Source: Chloroflexota bacterium
Lineage (GTDB): Bacteria; Chloroflexota; Anaerolineae; Caldilineales; Caldilineaceae
Direction: 5' to 3'
DNA: 64,000 nucleotides
Assembly (NCBI GenBank): GCA_016861025.1
Contig: BOKO01000008.1
Coordinates: forward strand, 1-64,000
Below, one piece after another: positions 53,860 through 64,000 of this stretch. How positions within the stretch are numbered: the first letter of the stretch is position 1; each line of letters opens with the position of its first letter. The position numbers were made by a program, and so were the translations under genes. The notes beneath the pieces are model-generated. The model saw only the letters and a program-made list of their open reading frames with translations. It had not been told where the DNA came from and made no database searches.

Positions 53860-54553
53860 CGCAACAACGCAAACCTCAACTAATCGTTATTCCTCCTGGT
53901 TTTTGATCGTCACTGCAGTGTTTATCACCTGCCTGATCACGGCTAATATCACGGCAGTCAAGTTGGTCGAAGTGTTTGGCATGGTGCTGCCGGCCGCAGT
54001 GATTATCTTTCCTATCAGCTACATCTTTGGGGACGTGTTGACCGAGGTGTACGGTTACCGTCAGGCGCGGCGAGTGATCTGGTTGGGCTTTTTTTGTAAT
54101 TTGCTCGCTGTGGTGACCATTTGGGTAGCCGGGCTGCTGCCGCCAGCAGGTATTTGGGATGGGCAACCTGCGTATGAGCGTATCTTGGGCTACACTCCCC
54201 GCATTTTGGTCGCCTCGTTTCTGGCATATCTGGTTGGCGAGTTTGTCAATTCTTTTGTTCTCGCCAGGTTGAAAATTGCCACCAGAGGGCGCTGGTTGTG
54301 GATGCGCACCATCAGTTCTACGCTGATTGGACAGGGATTGGATTCACTGGTGTTCATTACGCTGGCATTTTGGGGTGCAATTCCTGCAGCAGGTCTGTTG
54401 TCCGCCATCATCGCACAGTGGCTGTTCAAGTCTGTCTACGAGATCGTTGCGACGCCGTTCACCTATGCTGTCGTCAATACACTGAAGCGTCGCGAGGGAA
54501 CGGATGTATACGACCACGACACTCGCTTCAATCCATTCCTGGTTAACGACTAG
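53849..54553 (+). CDS. yhhQ: queuosine precursor transporter (YhhQ/VUT family)
   Basis: 234 aa from the ATG at 53849 with AGAGGTG upstream; GTG 53843 is an alternative. Six membrane helices. Family motifs: ANITAVKLVEVFG, PISYIFGDVLTEVYGYRQAR and GQGLDSLVFITLAFWG. YhhQ proteins import preQ0/preQ1, the 7-deazaguanine precursors. First gene of the island; the transported base would be the substrate of the DpdA-like enzyme at the end of the operon. No queC, queD, queE or folE is present in the window. Confidence 0.9.
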   Translation: MQISATTQTSTNRYSSWFLIVTAVFITCLITANITAVKLVEVFGMVLPAAVIIFPISYIFGDVLTEVYGYRQARRVIWLGFFCNLLAVVTIWVAGLLPPAGIWDGQPAYERILGYTPRILVASFLAYLVGEFVNSFVLARLKIATRGRWLWMRTISSTLIGQGLDSLVFITLAFWGAIPAAGLLSAIIAQWLFKSVYEIVATPFTYAVVNTLKRREGTDVYDHDTRFNPFLVND

Positions 54554-54563
54554 GGGGCAAGGA

Positions 54564-54734
54564 ATGACTACAATCTATGTTCAACCAAGTATGACTGCCG
54601 AAGACCTGGAAGGCAGTGATAATAAATATGTGCAATGGGCTGAGGAGCACCATCTGATGCAGCGACTGGCGGAGAAGCTTGCGCACTTGCAAGAGGTTGA
54701 GTCCGGTGACACAGGAGCATTTCAACGAGGTTAA
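54564..54734 (+). CDS. small acidic/helical protein (56 aa)
   Basis: The ATG at 54564 follows GGGGGCAAGGA, a good ribosome site 10 bp after the transporter stop. MTTIYVQPSMTAEDLEGSDN leads into an amphipathic helix (QRLAEKLAHLQEVES). I do not recognise it; size and composition fit an antitoxin or a small subunit. It overlaps the next small frame by 29 bp and could be its first half. Confidence 0.5.
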   Translation: MTTIYVQPSMTAEDLEGSDNKYVQWAEEHHLMQRLAEKLAHLQEVESGDTGAFQRG

Positions 54735-54828
54735 GCGCGTCATCGACAGCTATAGCGTTGCTGCCAGCAAAGCGCCAACCCCGACAGAAGTATTGAACGA
54801 GATCGGGTTGACACGTGGTTGGGTGTGA
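54706..54828 (+). CDS. small protein (40 aa), possibly second half of the preceding one
   Basis: GTG at 54706 in a different frame, reading VTQEHFNEVKRVIDSYSVAA and on to TGA at 54826-54828, 3 bp before the next gene. The sequence continues naturally from the helical end of the 56-aa frame, so a frameshift (natural or a sequencing error) could join the two into one protein of about 95 aa. Otherwise it is translationally coupled. Confidence 0.4.
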   Translation: MTQEHFNEVKRVIDSYSVAASKAPTPTEVLNEIGLTRGWV

Positions 54829-54831
54829 ATC

Positions 54832-55587
54832 ATGGATGATACTGGGCAAACGAGACGACTACTCATCTTGTCATGCTCCCAGCGCAAACGCCTTGATCCT
54901 GGCCTATTGCCAGCTATCGACCGTTATGACGGACCATTGTTTCGAGTGCTTCGACGCTATCGTCGGGATCGTGCTCGGTTGGAACAGAGAGACAGGCCAC
55001 AACCTGACGTGTATATTCTTTCTGCTGAATACGGTTTGATCTCTTCCGAGCAGCCAATTGCCTATTACGAACAACGGATGACGGCGCAACGGGCTGAGGC
55101 ATTGCGTCCCCTGGTGCTGGCTGATTTCTTCACCATTCTTGACCTGCATACTGGTTATCAAGAACTGTTTTTCTGCATGGGGCGCGACTATCTGCGCGCA
55201 TTGGCAGGATGGGAAATTCGGCGCTCACAAAACATGAGCGTCATCTATGCAAATGGTTCGATAGGGGGAAGGCAAGCTCAATTGTACGACTGGCTTTATG
55301 GCACGTCGCCTTCCTTGCCTGGTGTCACAGGTACTGGCAGAGCGGTTATTCGCGGAGTTGAAGTGACGATGACTCCTGAAGAGGTGTTTGCGGCGACCTC
55401 GCTGGCGTTGAGCAATGATGGGAAGCAAGCAGCGAATTTTCAGAAATGGTATATACAGGTAGGCAACCGGCGAGTGTCGCCTAAATGGCTCGTAAGTCGG
55501 TTAACAGGTCTTCCTGTGAGCGCTTTCGCAACTGACGATGCAAGGCGCTTCCTGGCACAATTGGGTTTAGTGGTGATGCGTTCATGA
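54832..55587 (+). CDS. DUF6884-like protein of the deazapurine island
   Basis: 251 aa. The first 90 residues match the DUF6884/YaaA-like pattern: LLILSCSQRKR near the N-terminus, RYDGPLFRVLRRY, then YILSAEYGLISSEQPIAYYE. The C-terminal part (from about residue 165) is a separate helical domain (TMTPEEVFAATSLAL; VSPKWLVSRLTGL). The molecular role is not established; relatives are thought to bind nucleobases or DNA. Its stop codon overlaps the NurA start (ATGA), so it is made together with the nuclease. Confidence 0.7.
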   Translation: MDDTGQTRRLLILSCSQRKRLDPGLLPAIDRYDGPLFRVLRRYRRDRARLEQRDRPQPDVYILSAEYGLISSEQPIAYYEQRMTAQRAEALRPLVLADFFTILDLHTGYQELFFCMGRDYLRALAGWEIRRSQNMSVIYANGSIGGRQAQLYDWLYGTSPSLPGVTGTGRAVIRGVEVTMTPEEVFAATSLALSNDGKQAANFQKWYIQVGNRRVSPKWLVSRLTGLPVSAFATDDARRFLAQLGLVVMRS

Positions 55588-57074
55588 CACAGTACACAAG
55601 CCAAGATTATCGCCTCACTGAGGAAGGGGTTCAGGCGGACCTGCAGCGCCAGCCGCAGTTGCTCATGAAACTCGCTGAAAATGCCTTAACAGTGGCAGAA
55701 AGTTTGCGTGATAACTACTTCAAAAATACAGCTAAGTTCGTTCTAGCGCTGCGCAAAGCGATCTATCTAGCCAATGAGGGTCAGCGCTTGGAGTCTCCTC
55801 TCAAAACGTATTCCGTTGGCGATGTCAACTGGTCAGAATTTCAGGATGAGGTGGTCACGTTTATTGATGGCGGCATCGGCCGAGTACAAATTTCTAGTCA
55901 AGTGCCCATCCTTCTACGCGTAGGCTCGTACTGTGTGCGCACCGGTGAGCGGCAATTGACAAAACGGGAGCAGTTTGGCTATTACCCTGTTATTCTTGGT
56001 GACCTCGAAGGTGGTAGCAAGGAGCGTAAGGACTTTCCTGACATTGTGCGAATCACGGCCGAATTGCTTGGCGGACTGTCCGCGTTGGAACGCACGCCGG
56101 ACTTGAACGTGTTGATGTTTCATGGTCCGCTTGTATATCTGATGGGTGGTTATGCAGGGCACACGCCGTTTACGGAAAGCGATATCGACCTGTTTCTGAA
56201 TCAATATGCATCCGACCCCGCAGTTGTCAATGGCTTGAAGGAGAAATTCCTTCACGAGGCTTTCGTGGATCTTTATCCCCAAATGACCGACCGTGCTGAC
56301 GAATGGGTTCAGCGGCGATTGTTTGAGCCATTAGCATGGATATCCTTTCTCTATCGACAATTGATTCTGGTTGCACGTAATCGTAAACCTACGCCCTTAA
56401 TTATGGGTGTGGTCGAACGTGGCGAACTGCGCGAGTTTAGTGAACGGGTTCTCCTTGAACGTGTCTTTCATGGCTTGCGTGTTAAGGGCCGGCTAGATTA
56501 CTTCAATCAGATGTACGGACGAACTGACCTTAAAACGCCCAAGTCCCTTCTTGACAAGCTTGGATACACCGATGCTTTGCTGATGGCAATGCTGTTGCGC
56601 CCTGGCGAATACTCTGAGCAGTGGCAAATCAACAAATATGAAGGGCTTCGTCAAGGTAATGTGTCACTTCCAGGCGAATCCGGTACCAGCACAGTAAACT
56701 TTAGCCCACTCAAGCCAGGCGGTATCGGCTTTCCCAAGGTCAGCGGCTGCTATGTTCATGTGTCTGAGACCACAGAACCGGTGCGTGTCGAGATGTTTGA
56801 GGAGTTTGGCAAAGATCAGCTTGCCGGGGCAGCGCGCCGTGTCTATCTCTACTCACGACTGCTCCCAGGCTATGGCTTTCCTGTCGGCCTTGACATCGCT
56901 GACAAATTTGCTCATGTACCGGCTTGGCTGACGGATGCCTACAGCAAGCTGATTCGACATCATCTGGGTGTGAGTCTGCAACGTGGCGAGATTAGTGACA
57001 ATGAAATGCGCCGAATTTTGGTTCAGGCAATCTATATGACCCACCGGGATTGGCTCTTCCGTCCCACCAGTTGA
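55584..57074 (+). CDS. nurA: NurA domain nuclease
   Basis: 496 aa, larger than archaeal NurA (about 350-450). NurA motifs: the metal-binding Asp in TFIDGGIGRVQ (Asp95), LMFHGPLVYLMGG, GVVERGELREF and the C-terminal PGYGFPVGLDIADKFAHVP. NurA is a Mn-dependent 5'-3' exonuclease/endonuclease that forms a ring on the HerA hexamer. The HerA gene follows 12 bp later. In archaea the pair processes DNA ends; in bacteria HerA-type pairs are often part of defence islands. Confidence 0.85.
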   Translation: MTQYTSQDYRLTEEGVQADLQRQPQLLMKLAENALTVAESLRDNYFKNTAKFVLALRKAIYLANEGQRLESPLKTYSVGDVNWSEFQDEVVTFIDGGIGRVQISSQVPILLRVGSYCVRTGERQLTKREQFGYYPVILGDLEGGSKERKDFPDIVRITAELLGGLSALERTPDLNVLMFHGPLVYLMGGYAGHTPFTESDIDLFLNQYASDPAVVNGLKEKFLHEAFVDLYPQMTDRADEWVQRRLFEPLAWISFLYRQLILVARNRKPTPLIMGVVERGELREFSERVLLERVFHGLRVKGRLDYFNQMYGRTDLKTPKSLLDKLGYTDALLMAMLLRPGEYSEQWQINKYEGLRQGNVSLPGESGTSTVNFSPLKPGGIGFPKVSGCYVHVSETTEPVRVEMFEEFGKDQLAGAARRVYLYSRLLPGYGFPVGLDIADKFAHVPAWLTDAYSKLIRHHLGVSLQRGEISDNEMRRILVQAIYMTHRDWLFRPTS

Positions 57075-57086
57075 GCGAGGTAAGCA

Positions 57087-58841
57087 ATGGTTGCACCAGC
57101 AAATACACAGCCGAAAAATAGCCGCTACGTAGGAACTCTGGTAGGTGAAAGCACCAGCCGAGAGTTTCGTCTGGCAGTGGCACATGAAACCATCCGCGAA
57201 CAGGACATCATCGCAGTGGATGCGGAGTTGCGGCGTCCAGAACAAAATTCCGTGACGGAAAGGATTCGCGTATGGGCAAAGGTGCAGCGCATCGAACGCC
57301 TGAATCCCCTCTTTCCATCCGAAGCCGGACATGAGTTGGCAGCAACCCGTACTGATCCATTTGACACGGTGTTGTCTTTGAGCCGAGAAATGGTGACAGC
57401 AGTCTGCCAGGTTCTTGGTGCAGAACCCTTGACTGGTAGCAGTGGTGGAAAGCTCGATCACCTGCGCTATCCACCGCAGCCAGCCTCGAGCGCGTATCGT
57501 CCTGATTCCAGCGATATAGCCCGCGTCGTTGTTGGTGAGCTTGAGCAAAAGCAGAATCGTGCGCTTGACATCGCCACCCTTTCGAATCGTCCCGAGGTAG
57601 ATGTCAAAGTAGACGGCCATGCCATCGTTACTCGCCATTTGGCGATTCTTGCGATGACTGGCGCTGGCAAGAGTTGGACTGCGCGTCGAATCATCGAGCA
57701 ACTAGCTGAGAAGAACTACCCCATGGTGGTTTTTGATCCGCATGGGGACTACACAGGCCTGGCAGAAGTACCCGCACTTCATAACCGAGTGAAGCGCTAT
57801 TATGCTCAGTTCCCAGTCTTCGAGCAGGAACCGGAAGCGGTCATTAGAGTGGTTGAGTCCTTGGCCTGGGAATTGTCAGAACACCAACGAAACAACTTTG
57901 AGGATCTTTTTAAGGGTGCAAAGTCATTCATTGAAGCGGGAGAAGATGACTTAGTGGAACGTAAAAAATGGTTAAGCGAGTATTTGCAGAATGATGATAT
58001 CCAGAAGTACGGCCTAAAGCCAAATCTCTTCTTTCTTGCTGATTTCGTCAGTGCTGTGGTTCGAGCGGGAAAGACAGAAGATAATGAGGCCGCGACGAGG
58101 ATTGTGGAATGGAGTGGTCGTGACAACCTGAGAATTGAGAAGAAAGTTGCTGGTTGGATTGAAGGCCTCGTTGGTAGACTACGGGCAGCCGGCAAAGCAT
58201 TGTATCGGATGGAGCGGATCAATGTGAAGGTTGCACGTAGCGCACAGCCACTGCCAGTTGATCGAAAGGAACTGGTTGCCTACGGCCAGATTAGCGTGGT
58301 GGCGTTGGCTGGTTACACGAGTGACTTCCAGGCCACGATCTATAGCCTCATAGCCGATAGTATCTTCGAGGCACGGGTTCAAGGTGAGCTTGCCCTTCCG
58401 GCGTTGCTGTTATTGGAAGAAGCCCACAACTTCGCTCCAGCTCGTGCTGCAACTTCGGCCGAGCAACGTGCGATTAATACTACGAAACAGATCGCACAAG
58501 AGGGTCGTAAGTTCGGCGTTGGCTTGGTTATTATTAGTCAGCGACCTTCACGACTGGATGAAACAACGCTCTCCCAATGTAACTCGTACATAATCATGCG
58601 CATGGTCAATCCGGCCGATCAGTCCTTCGTGCGCAAAGTCGTAGAGACCTTGGCAGAGGAAGAAGCGCGTTTACTACCTGACCTGGATGTGGGTGAAGCG
58701 ATTGTGTCTGGTCAGTTGATCAATTTCCCGGTCTTAGTGAGGATCAAACAACCTAAATCCCAAGGTGAACGCGAGGAGCGCGACGCTTTCGAAGTTTTGG
58801 AAGAAGCTCGCTCTATTTCTAGTGGTCAAGGAAGGAAGTAA
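57087..58841 (+). CDS. herA: HerA-type DNA translocase
   Basis: 584 aa, GAGGTAAGC before the ATG. An N-terminal beta-barrel (HAS-barrel, about 10-75) precedes a FtsK/HerA ATPase: Walker A TGAGKSWT (191-198), VVFDPHGDYTGL, Walker B LLLLEEAHNFAP (about 440-451), and ISQRPSRLDETTLSQCNSY (sensor and arginine finger). HerA hexamers pump double-stranded DNA into NurA. It directly precedes the DpdA-like gene with no spacer. Confidence 0.92.
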   Translation: MVAPANTQPKNSRYVGTLVGESTSREFRLAVAHETIREQDIIAVDAELRRPEQNSVTERIRVWAKVQRIERLNPLFPSEAGHELAATRTDPFDTVLSLSREMVTAVCQVLGAEPLTGSSGGKLDHLRYPPQPASSAYRPDSSDIARVVVGELEQKQNRALDIATLSNRPEVDVKVDGHAIVTRHLAILAMTGAGKSWTARRIIEQLAEKNYPMVVFDPHGDYTGLAEVPALHNRVKRYYAQFPVFEQEPEAVIRVVESLAWELSEHQRNNFEDLFKGAKSFIEAGEDDLVERKKWLSEYLQNDDIQKYGLKPNLFFLADFVSAVVRAGKTEDNEAATRIVEWSGRDNLRIEKKVAGWIEGLVGRLRAAGKALYRMERINVKVARSAQPLPVDRKELVAYGQISVVALAGYTSDFQATIYSLIADSIFEARVQGELALPALLLLEEAHNFAPARAATSAEQRAINTTKQIAQEGRKFGVGLVIISQRPSRLDETTLSQCNSYIIMRMVNPADQSFVRKVVETLAEEEARLLPDLDVGEAIVSGQLINFPVLVRIKQPKSQGEREERDAFEVLEEARSISSGQGRK

Positions 58842-59888
58842 GTGTCTGTGGAAGTCGTCGCCGGCTTGAGTCTGAAAAATCTAAAACCTCGGGTGTGGGA
58901 TCCAACTTCACCTCATTACCTGCCCAATCTGCGCGCGGTGATGGTGTCCTACGCCGATTTCGAGCGTATGCCGGCCCGACGCAAAGCGGCGATGGAACTA
59001 GGTTTGCACGCCTATCTGGGAGCGCCGGAAGGCGTCAAGATTTATCTGGATAATGGCTCGTTCTACCAGTTGACCAAGGGGGGGAACACCTCGCGCAGCG
59101 CGTATGAAGAGTTCATTCAGGAGGCGAGACCCGACTGGTATGCGATTCCGCAGGATTTCATTCCAACGCCTCAAATGAGCGACGCCGAACAGATCGAGTG
59201 TTTGCGCCGCACGATGGAGATGAACCGCAGCTATCGGCATGACGGTTATGTCCCCGTCATCCATATTAGCCGCCATCTGTCGGAGTATCTTCGTGAACTG
59301 CTGGCTGATGTCCAACTACGCGCTAAGGAGAAAGTCGCGTTGGGCGGAATCGTGCCTAACTTGCTGCGGGCGCCCAAAGCGATGTCCTACGCCGATGTGC
59401 TGGATAATGTTCGGCAAGCACGGCTGCAACTTGCCGGCCAGCATCTGCACGTTTTTGGACTGGGTGGGACTGCGACCATGCATCTGGCTGCGCTCTTAGA
59501 CGTGGACTCAGCCGATTCGTCTGGCTGGCGCAATCGGGCGGCACGCGGAATTGTCCAGTTACCTGGACGCGGGGACAGAGTTGTTGCGAATCTTGGTAGT
59601 TGGCGCGGTCGCGTGCCCGATCAGGCAGAACAAGATATGTTGGCAGCGTGCAAATGTCCTGCCTGCACAACATACAGCTTTCTAGGACTCCAAAGCAGCG
59701 GAATCGAGGGGTTCTGCAACCGTGCAACTCACAATCTGTGGGTCTTGCTGGAAGAAACACAGCAAGTTCTGGAGCACATTCAGAACGACGCTTATGAAAC
59801 CTGGTACGAGGCTCACCTCGACAACTCCGTCTACCGTCCTTTGATCAAATACGTGCTTGAGCGTCACTCTGTCGAAAATCAGGATTGA
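58842..59888 (+). CDS. dpdA: DpdA-like 7-deazaguanine transglycosylase (TGT superfamily)
   Basis: 348 aa, GTG start immediately after the HerA stop codon. TIM-barrel transglycosylase: YLDNGSFYQL (Asp70) matches the DSGGFQ base-pocket motif of TGT; VALGGIVP near 169, HVFGLGG (203-209) and DVDSADSSGW (220-229) carry the nucleophile region seen in DpdA and archaeal TGT. The zinc set is complete: Cys270, Cys272, Cys275 (CKCPAC) and His297 (THNLW). No PUA or other tRNA-binding domain is attached, which favours DNA (DpdA) over tRNA as target. With YhhQ supplying deazapurine, it probably exchanges guanine for a 7-deazaguanine. Confidence 0.8.
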   Translation: MSVEVVAGLSLKNLKPRVWDPTSPHYLPNLRAVMVSYADFERMPARRKAAMELGLHAYLGAPEGVKIYLDNGSFYQLTKGGNTSRSAYEEFIQEARPDWYAIPQDFIPTPQMSDAEQIECLRRTMEMNRSYRHDGYVPVIHISRHLSEYLRELLADVQLRAKEKVALGGIVPNLLRAPKAMSYADVLDNVRQARLQLAGQHLHVFGLGGTATMHLAALLDVDSADSSGWRNRAARGIVQLPGRGDRVVANLGSWRGRVPDQAEQDMLAACKCPACTTYSFLGLQSSGIEGFCNRATHNLWVLLEETQQVLEHIQNDAYETWYEAHLDNSVYRPLIKYVLERHSVENQD

Positions 59889-60032
59889 CGCTTCATCCCC
59901 AGCTATGCATTGCCAGCGGTGGTGTCGGCAAGGATATCAGCAGCGTCGCCAGCAGGTTGATCTCCGACGTGCGCCCGCGTCTACCGGCATTGCGACCAGC
60001 GTCAGGCCACAATCCAACCATGTCCTGCTGTG
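59889..60032. other. gap between dpdA and the toxin gene
   Basis: 144 bp between convergent genes. No terminator hairpin or gene is seen. Confidence 0.3.
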
Positions 60033-60386
60033 CTAGAGCGAGAAGACTTTGCGCAGTGCCACGTCGATCTTGTGCATTGTCGCTGCGTCAAGCGCACCGC
60101 GTACTCTGACCATGCGGTGGCGGTGATCGATCGGGCGCGTCTGCAGACAGTCCGCAATCGACGGCTTGGCGAGACCATTCTGGGCAGTTGGCGCAATCAT
60201 AACATTCGTCTTCACGACGGCTTTTTTCTCACTCCAGCCAGTTAATGGCACCACTTGCACGATCGGCAACCGTGCATTGTATTCGTCGTTGGTCACAATC
60301 ACGCAAGGACGCACCTTGCCCGTTTCCGAGCCTTGTGTCGGTTCAAGGTTAACATCGATCACCATGCCGCGTGAAAGGGTTGTCAT
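60033..60386 (-). CDS. mazF: MazF/PemK-type toxin endoribonuclease
   Basis: 117 aa from the ATG at 60386, overlapping the antitoxin stop; ATG 60395 is an alternative. RGMVIDVNLEPTQGSETGKVRP with its conserved Arg, then VQVVPLTGW with Thr, and LAKPSIADCLQTRPID, the typical MazF core. MazF cuts single-stranded RNA at short sites when the antitoxin is lost. It lies at the right edge of the HerA-NurA-DpdA island on the opposite strand. Confidence 0.93.
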   Translation of the reverse strand: MTTLSRGMVIDVNLEPTQGSETGKVRPCVIVTNDEYNARLPIVQVVPLTGWSEKKAVVKTNVMIAPTAQNGLAKPSIADCLQTRPIDHRHRMVRVRGALDAATMHKIDVALRKVFSL

Positions 60387-60616
60387 TCTGGCCATCCTTC
60401 GATTGCACTTTCGGTCAGTGCTGGCAGGTCGGCGTCTTCTTCATAGAGGGCGGCATAGAGTTCTGCTGATTCACGAAGTTCCTTCCGCTCAAATTCCTCT
60501 TTGAGCCGCAGGAGCGCCGCCTGCACCATGGAACTCTTGTCTTTGAATCCATACGCGGCATAGTTGGCAACGAATTCGCTCAGTCCAGGCGTCAAACTGA
60601 ATTTTGCCTGTTGCAT
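60383..60616 (-). CDS. ribbon-helix-helix antitoxin
   Basis: 77 aa, GGAGGG before the ATG. The N-terminus (KFSLTPGLSEFVANYAAYGF) gives a beta-strand then helix, followed by KSSMVQAALLRLKEEF, a ribbon-helix-helix DNA-binding fold. The acidic C-terminal tail ending AIEGWPE is the usual MazF-neutralising segment. It probably represses its own operon through the repeats upstream. Confidence 0.88.
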   Translation of the reverse strand: MQQAKFSLTPGLSEFVANYAAYGFKDKSSMVQAALLRLKEEFERKELRESAELYAALYEEDADLPALTESAIEGWPE

Positions 60617-60630
60617 AGACCCTCCTGTTG

Positions 60631-60656
60631 TCCCTGAAATAGGTCCCTGATTCAGG
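60631..60656. promoter_or_regulatory. operator repeats of the toxin-antitoxin operon
   Basis: TCCCTGA occurs twice (60631-60637 and 60644-60650), 13 bp apart on the same strand, and the second copy is part of a perfect 11-bp palindrome CCTGATTCAGG (60646-60656). They lie between the -10 box and the start codon, as expected for antitoxin autoregulation. Confidence 0.6.
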
Positions 60657-60661
60657 TTCTG

Positions 60662-60690
60662 ATTTTAGCTTGACCACTCCGCGCTGTCAA
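60662..60690 (-). promoter_or_regulatory. promoter of the toxin-antitoxin operon
   Basis: On the minus strand TTGACA (60690-60685), a 17-bp spacer and TAAAAT (60667-60662): a near-consensus vegetative promoter, the best in the window. Confidence 0.85.
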
Positions 60691-60734
60691 TGTGCTGCTG
60701 CAGGGAGGGTCGATTTCACAGTAGGGACAGTTTT

Positions 60735-60791
60735 GTAGGTCATCGCCTCTGGCGTGACAGGCACCATGTCACACCAGAGGCGATGACCTAC
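60735..60791. repeat. 57-bp nearly perfect palindrome
   Basis: GTAGGTCATCGCCTCTGG (60735-60752) pairs perfectly with its inverse at 60774-60791, and an inner GTGACA/TGTCAC stem follows. It lies between the toxin-antitoxin promoter and the nuo terminator in a 380-bp gap that contains no gene. Confidence 0.8.
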
Positions 60792-60943
60792 GATACACTC
60801 CCCCAACTTGAAATACACCCCTGCAAGAAGAGGAAGGCGCGTCGCACTGGTTAACAAGTGATGGTTGGGGCGGTCGCTTATCACCAGCACACGCCTCGAT
60901 ATTCGCCTGAGCGCTCAATCGCAGGATGAGGTTCGCAGCAAGT

Positions 60944-60978
60944 AAAAAAGGCGGTAGGCATTGCGCCCACCGCCTTTT
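60944..60978 (-). terminator. terminator of the nuo operon
   Basis: On the minus strand GGCGGT (60974-60969) and ACCGCC (60955-60950) form a stem extended by A-T pairs on both sides, followed by TTTTTT. It begins about 20 bp after the nuoN stop codon; flanking A and T runs make it usable in both directions. Confidence 0.88.
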
Positions 60979-60995
60979 GCTGAATTTCCTCACTC

Positions 60996-64000
<3,005 letters not shown>

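Noticed and set aside
55584..58841. HerA-NurA as ordinary housekeeping recombination genes
   Set aside because: In archaea they sit with mre11-rad50, which is absent here; the coupling to a DpdA-like gene and YhhQ, the lower GC and the flanking toxin-antitoxin pair favour an accessory island.

Overview
The window is GC-rich (about 60 percent over most of its length) and reads like a chromosomal segment of a Chloroflexota bacterium, most likely of the Caldilinea/Anaerolineae type. This is inferred from gene families and order, not from a marker gene: an mreBCD-PBP2-minCD-rodA elongation/division block, DUF4012 and DUF2723 surface genes, a fused aroKB, and Chloroflexota-style Gfo/Idh/MocA, DUF4432 and sugar-isomerase genes. 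No outer-membrane assembly genes are seen. The DNA is almost fully coding apart from many short palindromic elements.

Layout. 1-5.5 kb: NERD-like membrane protein, radC, a divergent RDD / SpoIIM-type membrane pair, and a secreted protein with six 54-bp tandem repeats. 5.8-13.9 kb: one leftward block running mreB, mreC, mreD, PBP2, minC, minD, rodA. 14.0-22.9 kb: rightward tilS, ybaK-like deacylase, a secreted DNRLRE protein, then aroC, a small kinase, fused aroK-aroB and an MFS transporter. 23-33 kb: accessory carbohydrate and membrane genes, a GNAT, a cytochrome P450 divergent from a Gfo/Idh/MocA oxidoreductase, and a secreted PQQ-type sugar dehydrogenase with PKD and PA14 modules. 33.5-37.3 kb: uvrA and a cupredoxin lipoprotein. 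37.4-46.3 kb: a long leftward run with tRNA-Sec (selC) at its head, an unknown 140-aa protein, a zinc-ribbon subtilase, an alpha/beta hydrolase, an ATP-grasp enzyme, a small membrane protein, selD, and three oxidoreductases. selD itself carries an in-frame UGA at its catalytic position followed by a SECIS-like hairpin, so it is read here as a selenoprotein. 46.5-53.4 kb: cell-surface polysaccharide genes, including a sortase-like protein without its cysteine and a glycosyltransferase/sugar-phosphate-transferase fusion.

53.6-60.6 kb is the most unusual part. GC drops visibly and a tight operon encodes a queuosine-precursor (YhhQ) transporter, one or two tiny proteins, a DUF6884-like protein, NurA nuclease, HerA translocase and a DpdA-like transglycosylase that keeps the TGT base-exchange and zinc motifs. 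A MazF-type toxin with a ribbon-helix-helix antitoxin follows on the other strand, with a near-consensus promoter and operator repeats. I read this as a candidate 7-deazaguanine DNA-modification/defence island in which imported deazapurine is inserted by the DpdA-like enzyme and HerA-NurA is the effector. It differs from the described dpdA-K clusters and I know of no description of this gene set. The window ends inside the nuo (complex I) operon: nuoM (5' end outside the window) and nuoN, closed by a strong terminator.

A second theme is palindromic repeats of several families, often touching stop codons. One copy sits in frame inside uvrA.
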